Shown: positions 7,229 to 13,547 of the stretch, in pieces
Layout of the letters: the number at the start of each line of letters is the position of its first letter
Numbering within the stretch: position 1 is the stretch's first letter
Source of the DNA: JAPYTY01 sp036338435
GTDB lineage: Bacteria; Acidobacteriota; UBA6911; RPQK01; JADFOI01
Reading direction: 5' to 3'
Assembly (NCBI GenBank): GCA_036338435.1
Contig: JAYZCG010000018.1
Location: 1 to 14,984, forward strand
Length of the DNA: 14,984 nt
Translations under genes and position numbers: made by a program
Notes under the pieces: generated by a model
Seen by the model: only the letters and a program-made list of their open reading frames with translations
What the model was told of the DNA's origin: nothing
Databases searched by the model: none

Positions 7229-9085
7229 ATGCGAAAGTTGTTAACCCTGTGCGTTCTAGGGCTACTGTTTCAGGGAATGGGGCTCTCCCAACAGATTCCT
7301 GACTTGGTGGCTGAGCATGGCTACGCCGATATGGTTGTGACAGATGGAAAAATCGTGAGCATGGATGACTGGAGCATTGATCCAAATACTCCCGGTAACA
7401 TCTACCAGAGCATGGCCATCAAAGGGAAAAAGATCATGGCCCTGGGTACAAATGAGGAGATGGGAAGATTATCTAATTCCAATACACGCTTTGTGGATGT
7501 CAAGGGGCACACTGTGATCCCAGGTCTTATCCAAACTCACTATCATCTCTTCGGTCCTGCTGCGAGTCGCTATGGACCCGAAGTTGGCCTTGTTGATCCT
7601 AGTGTCCAACTTACTGTGGAGGCTGGCGATTCTCCTGAGGCCACCTCCAAAAAACTGCGGGAAGCAATCCTCAACGCAATCCGTGTACAGAATATTCCAG
7701 CGGGCAAATGGATCTCCGTCCGATTAACCGAGGGCCCTAAAAATCTACCCGGTACCAACCGTGTGTGGCTCTACGGGAGCTTTATAAACCGCCGAACTAT
7801 TCAGCTAGACAACGCTGTACCAGATCATCCAGTGGTGATTAATGCACGTCAGTCGGGAATTTTTAACGAAACAGCTATTCAATTGATGGAGAAGGAATTT
7901 CCCGACTGGAAGGAGAGTACCGATCTGGAAAATAGACCCGGAGCAGGTATGGATGGCTACGCTGCAGTACCGGAACTTCAAGGGATAACTTTTGCCTATT
8001 GGTGGAAAGATGAGCCCATTGACAAGCTGACCGAGGCACTTCGTCTGCATGGAGTTGACTTACAAAAATTTGGCATGACCACAGTCTCTACTCGTATTCT
8101 ATTTCCTAGCGTGGTTGAGGCTTACAATAAGCTCAATAGGGACGGACAAATGCCACATCGACTCTCCTACTATCTGGAACCCCAGAGGGGCAATTTCATG
8201 AATACAAAGTCGTTCCGAGAATTTTACAAAGGAACGGGTGCTCCCTGGACCAACCATTCAAACGGTGGAGAAATGTTATACCTGTCTGGAATGTGTAACG
8301 AGGTCTGGGACTCCAGCCAATGGGAGGTCTGTCTGGGCGACGACATTGATGCCTCTCCAGAACTCAAATCTCGGCAGCGCTGTCCTGGCCCTGGCACCCG
8401 ACCCTATGAAGTGGTAAAGGCAGCCGTTATGTCAGGCTGGCGGCCAGCAGGAGTTCATGGCACATCTAGTCACGGAGTACGCCTTTACACCCAAATGCTC
8501 GAAGAGGCAATGGAAGAGGCCAACCTGTCCGTAGAGCACATCAGAAGCCTACGTACTACCATGGAGCATAACCAGCTTCTGGGAACACCACCTGATGTAA
8601 TGGCTAAACTCAAAGAATATAACGTTCTTTTGAACGTCAACATGCCATACCTAGATGATGCAGCCATGCTTATTGATACCTACGGCGAACAACTACGGCC
8701 TTTTGCTATGCCTGTAAAAACCTGGATAAATCAGGGCCTCAAGGTTACTTTCGAAGCGAGAGGTACCGATTTTTGGGAGCCCATATACATGTTGGTTACC
8801 CGAAATGTCACTAATGCTGCCACCGAACAGACAGCACCGCTTCTACCAAGTGAAGCCGTCGATCGAGTAACTGCCTTAAAGATGACCACTACCTGGGCAT
8901 CCTATTACATCTTGGCTGAGGATACTCTAGGGACTTTGGAACCGGGCAAATATGCTGACTTTGCAGTTCTGGAGAAGGACTACTTTACTGTTCCTGTAGA
9001 AGAAATCCGCGACATGAATGTCATAATGACCGGGTTAGGAGGCCAGATCGTTTTCGACCAGAACCAAATGTCCACTGGCAACTGA
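7229..9085 (+). CDS. Exported amidohydrolase of the YtcJ-like amidohydrolase_3 type
   Basis: From ATG 7229, with AGGAG six bases upstream, the protein has 618 residues and a signal peptide (MRKLLTLCVLGLLFQGMGLSQQ, cleavage near 20-22). An upstream in-frame start at 7166 would bury that signal peptide and is rejected. The body is a metal-dependent amidohydrolase: DMVVTDGKIVSMDD, IKGKKIMALGT, then VIPGLIQTHYH with metal ligands H104 and H106, further histidines H410 and H415 in GVHGTSSHG, H447 in MEHNQLL, D514 in EARGTDFWEP, and the closing GTLEPGKYADFAVLEKDYF. The order fits the amidohydrolase_3 (YtcJ, N-substituted formamide deformylase) group. Position 102 is Gln where most relatives have Asp (GLIDxH). 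Three cysteines at 356, 368 and 385 sit in one stretch and could form a disulphide in an exported protein. Substrate unknown. It lies upstream of the Oar-type receptor on the same strand, across about 410 bases, so co-transcription is uncertain. Confidence 0.85.
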   Translation: MRKLLTLCVLGLLFQGMGLSQQIPDLVAEHGYADMVVTDGKIVSMDDWSIDPNTPGNIYQSMAIKGKKIMALGTNEEMGRLSNSNTRFVDVKGHTVIPGLIQTHYHLFGPAASRYGPEVGLVDPSVQLTVEAGDSPEATSKKLREAILNAIRVQNIPAGKWISVRLTEGPKNLPGTNRVWLYGSFINRRTIQLDNAVPDHPVVINARQSGIFNETAIQLMEKEFPDWKESTDLENRPGAGMDGYAAVPELQGITFAYWWKDEPIDKLTEALRLHGVDLQKFGMTTVSTRILFPSVVEAYNKLNRDGQMPHRLSYYLEPQRGNFMNTKSFREFYKGTGAPWTNHSNGGEMLYLSGMCNEVWDSSQWEVCLGDDIDASPELKSRQRCPGPGTRPYEVVKAAVMSGWRPAGVHGTSSHGVRLYTQMLEEAMEEANLSVEHIRSLRTTMEHNQLLGTPPDVMAKLKEYNVLLNVNMPYLDDAAMLIDTYGEQLRPFAMPVKTWINQGLKVTFEARGTDFWEPIYMLVTRNVTNAATEQTAPLLPSEAVDRVTALKMTTTWASYYILAEDTLGTLEPGKYADFAVLEKDYFTVPVEEIRDMNVIMTGLGGQIVFDQNQMSTGN

Positions 9086-9480
9086 TCAAATGGGCTACAG
9101 AAAATAGCGTTTAGGCGTGAAACATTTTTACCGCACTGACGTACTGAGTCCATGAGGAGAAGGCCAAATGGCGCCCCGTCCCTTGTCGTGTTTGTATTAC
9201 CAAGCATGTCACAAGGGCGTGGCAAACTATATAAATTTGGGGAATCAATTTGGGTAAAACAATGAAATTGAACCATGTCTGAGTCGAGCATGTGGTTGAA
9301 CATATTGTGCAATTCGAGCATAGTTGCACTCTCTGCCCCAGCAACTGCGGGACTTTACCATGTGGGTGCAGTTGGTGGCGTAGTAACATGCAGCATTTAA
9401 ATATCCCCAATTTTTATTGCTTTTAGTTTTCCGATATTTTGAATTTTTGTTTTACAAGCTTTATTTCAATGTTAATCAAT
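9086..9480 (+). other. Long non-coding gap / leader upstream of the TonB-dependent receptor
   Basis: About 400 bases separate the amidohydrolase stop from the receptor's ribosome site. No convincing gene is present: a 38-codon plus-strand frame from 9152 and a 99-codon minus-strand frame (9111-9410) show no recognisable protein features and no clear ribosome site. The segment holds a possible hairpin (AGTTGC pairing with GCAACT around 9320-9345), an imperfect one near 9272-9298 (AACCATG with CATGTGGTT), and the repeated CGAGCAT. The last 85 bases are markedly AT-rich. I see no terminator for the upstream gene. Confidence 0.4.
9438..9466 (+). promoter_or_regulatory. Possible promoter for the TonB-dependent receptor
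   Basis: The AT-rich end of the gap contains TTGAAT followed after 17 bases by TATTTC, about 30 bases before the receptor start codon. Both hexamers are weak matches, so the exact position is a guess; the AT-richness just ahead of the gene is the stronger sign. Confidence 0.2.
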
Positions 9481-9495
9481 GGAGGTAGACTTAGA

Positions 9496-12400
9496 ATGTT
9501 TAGATTAATTCCAGTAATTCTGGTTCTTGCCGTTTCTGTTTTCCCGGCATGGGCACAGACTACATCAGCCGGTATTCAGGGAACGGTTGCCGACTCGACA
9601 GGAGGCGTACTCCCAGGGGTTGAAGTCACCGTTATCAATGTGGACACTAATGCTACACGCATGAGCGTTTCTGATGACACCGGTAGATTCAACGTTGGGC
9701 AGCTTAATCTTGGAAACTATGAAGTACGAGCATCGTTAGAAGGCTTCCAAACTGCTGTCCGCCAAGACATCCAACTTACTATTGGACAGCAAGTACAACT
9801 CAGTCTGACAATGAACATTGGAGCGATTAGCGAGCAAGTGATCGTTACCGAGGCCGCACCACTAGTGGACATTATTAGTGGAGAGGTCAGTGGTCTGGTA
9901 GATAGCAACCAAATTCGGGACTTGCCCTTGAATGGTCGTAGTTTTACCGAGTTAGCCGTCCTGCAGCCAGGTGTTAATACCGCTCGTGCAGCAGGTCGTA
10001 GTCTAATTGTGGGCATGGGAGTCAAGATTTCCGTTAACGGAAGTCGCACGAACGCCTCTGGTTTCATTTTAGACGGTACTGACATCAACGATTCCATGGG
10101 CCAGGCACCCGGAAGCGTCACTGGTGTGACTTTGGGTGTAGAGACGGTTCGTGAGTTCAAAACGCTCACCAGTAATTTTTCAGCTGAATATGGCCGAGCC
10201 GCTGGCGGCGTGGTTAGTGCTGTTACAAAATCAGGCACCAATCAACTCCATGGCAGCATCTTTCATTTTCACCGCAACAGTGCAATGGATGCCAATCAGT
10301 TTTTCGCCAACAAAAACGGCCAGGAAAAACCCGGCTTTAAACGGAACCAATTTGGTGCTGTCATAGGCGGACCCATCATCAAGGACAAAACCTTCTTTTT
10401 GGGCAGCTTCGAAATGATGAAGAATCGGCAAGGAATGTCGTCATCCAACGTTGATGTTCCAAGCGCTGCAGCACGAAATGGAGACATCAACGGTGACGGA
10501 ATAGCCGACGTGGAGATCATGGCGGCAGTAAAACCGTACTTAAGTCTATACCCTCTTCCTAACGTACCGGGAAAAATGGATGCTGGAGATGGTACAGGAG
10601 AGTGGAGTCAAGTCTTCTCCAAGCAACAGAACGAGGAGTACTTCTTGGCCAAGATTGACCAGACTCTGAGTGACACAGACAGTTTCTTTGGACGCTGGAC
10701 TATTCAGGATGCAAATGCTTTGTCACCATCTAATTTGGCCGACTCAGCAGATTTTTCCGATACGACCACGGCCCAATACGTTACGCTTGAGGAGAAACAT
10801 ATTTTCTCTCCTCAGCTCCTTAACGTAGCAAGGGTTGGGTTTAACAGGTCGTTGCTTAATGCGGCGGACTCGGTCAATAAATCGATTGCGGATGACCCGA
10901 AATACGCTTTTATCCAAACTCCTCCGGGGGTCTTTGAGCATATGGGTCAAATCCAGGTCGACGGTTTTTCCAATATTGGAAGATCCTTTAACCGCCCAAG
11001 ATTCCGTGTACTGAATCTTTTTGAGTATTCGGACACATTGACTTATACGACTGGGGATCATTCCCTGAAGTTTGGGGTCAAGTATCAGCGTTACCACGTG
11101 AATCACAACCAGTCCAACCGCGAATTCGGTGTTTTTACATTTGATTCGTTGGGGCAGTTCTTGACAGGTGATGCCGCTACTTTTGGCGGTGCAATCCCAA
11201 CTGGTCGTGATTATCGCAGGGGCGCTCGCCAGCATATCCCTTCTCTTTTCATCCAGGATGACTGGCAGTATAGTCCCAACTTAGCCTTGAACTTAGGGGT
11301 CCGCTGGGAAGCTGCTACCGCTAACAAGAATGTCAACGGTAAATCAGCTACCATGAATCCTTTCACGGACAAGAAAGCGCGTCTCCAAAACCCCAATTAT
11401 CAAGTTCCTATGAACAACTTTGCCCCACGAATTGGTTTTGCCTGGGATCCCGGGGGGACTGGCAAAACAGCTATCCGAGGTGGTTTTGGTTTGTTTCATC
11501 AGATGATTCTGGCTGACTTCTACTTTGGAGCCCGACAGCAACCACCTATGGTGGTGCAAATCTCTGTTCAGGACGACACCGTTCCTGCAGGTTCACCAAA
11601 GTGGTTCCCAGATCCAATGGGAGCTCCTCCGTCAGGTGCAGTGGGGCGTGTCGAAACAGTAGATTACAACGTCGTTACTCCCTACTACATGCAGTGGAAT
11701 CTGAACGTACAGAGAGAGCTCTGGGGTAACTGGGCTGCTGTTGTTGCCTACGTGGGATCACGCGGAGTCAATCTGACTCGTTACGTGAATCCAAACAGTG
11801 CACCCTATGACGTAACACGTGGCGGCATGCACTACTGGCCTCCTGGAAGGGATGACAATGGGGTAGCTTGCGGAAGTTACATTGCTAATTCTCGGAAAAC
11901 CAGTCTTCCCGATGGTTGCAACAAGCCACAACGGCGTAATCCAAACTTTACCCGAATACGTCATCGTGTCAACGGTGGGGATTCCTACTATCACTCCCTG
12001 CAGAGTAGCATTACTAAGCGCTTCTCAAGCGGTTACTCCCTGGGAGCAAACTACACGTGGTCTAAATCTATAGACACTTCCTCACAGAATGCCTCTAGTG
12101 ACTTCAACAATACCAACACTATGAGCGCTGACTACTACAACACACGTGGAAATAGTAGGGCCGTATCTACCTTTCACCTTAATCATTCTCTTGGCGGAAA
12201 CTTCACCTGGGAACTTCCTTTGATGGATGGAGCCGGTGGTGCCGCTGAGGCCATTCTGGGTGGATGGAGTATGAGTGGTCTATTCACAGTGACCAGCGGA
12301 ACGCCTGTCACATTGGAAATGAACGACAGGATCAATTGGGAAAATGACATAACTAATGGAAGTGGCTCACGACCCAATGTGCGTGCTGGTATGAGTAATA

Positions 12401-12744
12401 ACCCTGTAACAGGCAACATCGATAACTGGTTTGATGTTAGTCATTTTGAGTTAGGTCCACGTGGTTACATTGGTAATCTAGGACGTTTAACAGGTCGTGG
12501 AGATGATTTCGCCAACTTCGATATCTCATTGAAAAAGAATCTGCAAATGGGTGAAGATGCCGAACTTCAATTCCGTGCCGAGTTCTTCAACGTTCTTAAT
12601 TCCACCAATTTCGCTACGCCGACTGGCTCAAACAGACGGCCTTACAGTAGCACTTCGTTGAAGCCAAACTCGAAGTTTGGCAGGCTCACTCGAACAGATA
12701 ATGAAGCGCGTCAAATCCAGTTCGCGCTTAAAATCATATTCTAA
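9496..12744 (+). CDS. Oar-type TonB-dependent outer-membrane receptor with carboxypeptidase regulatory-like domain
   Basis: From ATG 9496 (GGAGG ten bases upstream) the protein has 1082 residues. A signal peptide with AWA-Q cleavage at residue 20/21 directs it to the outer membrane. Residues about 24-107 are a carboxypeptidase regulatory-like beta-sandwich (GIQGTVADSTGGVLPGVEVT, DDTGRFNVGQLNLGNYEV). The plug domain follows at about 115-250 (QIRDLPLNGRSFTELAVLQPG, FILDGTDIND, SAEYGRAAGGVVSAVTKSGT). The rest is a large beta-barrel with alternating strands (FGVKYQRYHV, WQYSPNLALNLGVRWE, FFNVLNSTNFATP) and ends in Phe, as outer-membrane barrels do. This Oar/OmpA-related architecture is greatly expanded in Acidobacteriota and is thought to import large or complex substrates using TonB-ExbBD energy. 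An EF-hand-like loop (residues 330-340) sits in the early barrel. The substrate is unknown; nearby exported hydrolases make a nutrient role plausible. Start further upstream at TTG 9439 is rejected because it would displace the signal peptide. Confidence 0.94.
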   Translation: MFRLIPVILVLAVSVFPAWAQTTSAGIQGTVADSTGGVLPGVEVTVINVDTNATRMSVSDDTGRFNVGQLNLGNYEVRASLEGFQTAVRQDIQLTIGQQVQLSLTMNIGAISEQVIVTEAAPLVDIISGEVSGLVDSNQIRDLPLNGRSFTELAVLQPGVNTARAAGRSLIVGMGVKISVNGSRTNASGFILDGTDINDSMGQAPGSVTGVTLGVETVREFKTLTSNFSAEYGRAAGGVVSAVTKSGTNQLHGSIFHFHRNSAMDANQFFANKNGQEKPGFKRNQFGAVIGGPIIKDKTFFLGSFEMMKNRQGMSSSNVDVPSAAARNGDINGDGIADVEIMAAVKPYLSLYPLPNVPGKMDAGDGTGEWSQVFSKQQNEEYFLAKIDQTLSDTDSFFGRWTIQDANALSPSNLADSADFSDTTTAQYVTLEEKHIFSPQLLNVARVGFNRSLLNAADSVNKSIADDPKYAFIQTPPGVFEHMGQIQVDGFSNIGRSFNRPRFRVLNLFEYSDTLTYTTGDHSLKFGVKYQRYHVNHNQSNREFGVFTFDSLGQFLTGDAATFGGAIPTGRDYRRGARQHIPSLFIQDDWQYSPNLALNLGVRWEAATANKNVNGKSATMNPFTDKKARLQNPNYQVPMNNFAPRIGFAWDPGGTGKTAIRGGFGLFHQMILADFYFGARQQPPMVVQISVQDDTVPAGSPKWFPDPMGAPPSGAVGRVETVDYNVVTPYYMQWNLNVQRELWGNWAAVVAYVGSRGVNLTRYVNPNSAPYDVTRGGMHYWPPGRDDNGVACGSYIANSRKTSLPDGCNKPQRRNPNFTRIRHRVNGGDSYYHSLQSSITKRFSSGYSLGANYTWSKSIDTSSQNASSDFNNTNTMSADYYNTRGNSRAVSTFHLNHSLGGNFTWELPLMDGAGGAAEAILGGWSMSGLFTVTSGTPVTLEMNDRINWENDITNGSGSRPNVRAGMSNNPVTGNIDNWFDVSHFELGPRGYIGNLGRLTGRGDDFANFDISLKKNLQMGEDAELQFRAEFFNVLNSTNFATPTGSNRRPYSSTSLKPNSKFGRLTRTDNEARQIQFALKIIF

Positions 12745-12761
12745 TCAGTCTGTCTTAGAAC

Positions 12762-12791
12762 CTCAGGACACGGACAATCCTGTGTCCTGAG
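12762..12791 (+). terminator. First of two tandem hairpins after the receptor gene
   Basis: A perfect 10-bp inverted repeat, CTCAGGACAC with GTGTCCTGAG, encloses a ten-base loop that can pair further (GGA with TCC, one bulge). It begins 17 bases after the receptor stop. No T tract follows, so it is more likely an mRNA 3'-end stabiliser or an accessory element than a terminator by itself. Confidence 0.6.
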
Positions 12792-12800
12792 TGTGAGTTT

Positions 12801-12835
12801 AAAAGGCCCTCTCTTTATCAGAGAGGGCCTTTTTT
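12801..12835 (+). terminator. Strong intrinsic terminator of the receptor gene
   Basis: A perfect 14-bp stem (AAAAGGCCCTCTCT at 12801-12814 with AGAGAGGGCCTTTT at 12820-12833) closes a five-base loop TTATC and ends in a run of six T. The stem is GC-rich in its core and carries an A tract on the 5' side, so it could also work in the reverse direction. Confidence 0.92.
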
Positions 12836-12853
12836 GTGGCATATCACATAAGC

Positions 12854-12871
12854 CACACACACTCTCTCTCT
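12854..12871. repeat. Short dinucleotide tract, (CA)4(CT)5
   Basis: An 18-base simple repeat ends three bases before the ATG at 12875 of the HNH nuclease gene. It occupies the place where a ribosome site would be expected, and no Shine-Dalgarno sequence is visible there. Confidence 0.6.
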
Positions 12872-12874
12872 TCG

Positions 12875-13414
12875 ATGCTTCCAACCACACTCATTCTGTC
12901 CATCATCCTTACCGTGTTTCCCGCTTATGACAGGGACCTATATGGGGGTTGGATTGATACAGATGGGGATTGTCAAAACACCCGCCAAGAGATACTGATT
13001 GAAGAAAGTCTGATCCCTACTGAACTGGACTCAAAGGGATGTCGTGTAGTCTTTGGTCAGTGGTTAGATGCCTACACAGGACAAACGTTTACGAACCCTG
13101 CTGATGTGGATATTGACCACTTCATCCCTCTTGCTGAAGCCCATCGTAGTGGCGCAAAAGATTGGAATGCACAGCGTAAGAAAGAATTTGCTAATGACCT
13201 ATTACATCCACAAGCATTAAGAGTGGTTTCCCGATCTGTAAACCGTGACAAACAAGACAGTGATCCAGCAGATTGGTTACCACCTAACGTGGACTTTCAC
13301 TGTGAGTATGTAAGGTCCTGGATACTTATAAAGGGCTATTGGGATCTCACAATGGACGATCGAGAACGACATGCCATAGATTCTATTTTGGAACAGTGTC
13401 CGCCTTCAATGTGA
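12875..13414 (+). CDS. Small, probably secreted HNH nuclease (DUF1524-like)
   Basis: The 179-residue protein resembles the compact HNH endonuclease-family proteins, common as exported proteins in actinomycetes, related to the DUF1524/GmrSD C-terminal fold. Seen in order: the YDRDLYGGWIDTDGDCQNTRQE opening segment (18-39), GQWLDAYTG, the core DIDHFIPLAEAHRSGAKDW with D81 and H82, FANDLLHPQAL, NRDK at 123-126 giving the second HNH element, DPADWLPP, and the closing YVRSWILIKGYWDLT. Residues 4-17 (TTLILSIILTVFPA) are hydrophobic and fit a short signal peptide that leaves the domain nearly bare. Four cysteines (33, 56, 143, 175) suit disulphides outside the cytoplasm. Likely role is degradation of extracellular DNA for nutrients, by inference. 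ATG 12875 is chosen; an alternative GTG at 12836 falls in the upstream terminator's T run. No ribosome site is seen for either. Only 39 bases separate it from the terminator. Confidence 0.82.
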   Translation: MLPTTLILSIILTVFPAYDRDLYGGWIDTDGDCQNTRQEILIEESLIPTELDSKGCRVVFGQWLDAYTGQTFTNPADVDIDHFIPLAEAHRSGAKDWNAQRKKEFANDLLHPQALRVVSRSVNRDKQDSDPADWLPPNVDFHCEYVRSWILIKGYWDLTMDDRERHAIDSILEQCPPSM

Positions 13415-13547
13415 GTTCAAAGAAGCTTAAAGAGCAGAATGCAGTTCACCCAGCCAATTCCTTGACGGTTCCAGAGCTAGAGAACTCCCGCGTATCTTTT
13501 AACCACGGAGTGCAGCGAAGACTATAGCTTAAACATGTAGAGAGTCG

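Noticed and set aside
9111..9410. A 99-codon minus-strand open frame in the gap before the receptor, and an overlapping 113-codon frame at 8980-9321
   Set aside because: Neither shows a ribosome site, recognisable motif or normal composition (many Cys and His in scattered order). One runs into the amidohydrolase gene on the opposite strand. They look like chance frames.
9717..10241. A 174-codon antisense frame inside the receptor gene
   Set aside because: The receptor frame on the other strand has clear plug-domain motifs through this region; the antisense product is Pro/Ser/Thr-rich with no family features, typical of a shadow frame.
10744..11235. A 163-codon antisense frame in the receptor barrel region
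   Set aside because: It is fully covered by the receptor barrel frame and has no recognisable domain or start signal.
12836..13414. The HNH protein as a defence or homing nuclease
   Set aside because: It has a hydrophobic leader, cysteines and the compact form of exported HNH proteins, and no restriction, methylase, intron or immunity partner lies next to it.
13415..13547. Possible terminator between the convergent HNH nuclease and UbiD genes
   Set aside because: Only short imperfect pairings (for example GTTC with GAAC) were found and no T tract follows on either strand.
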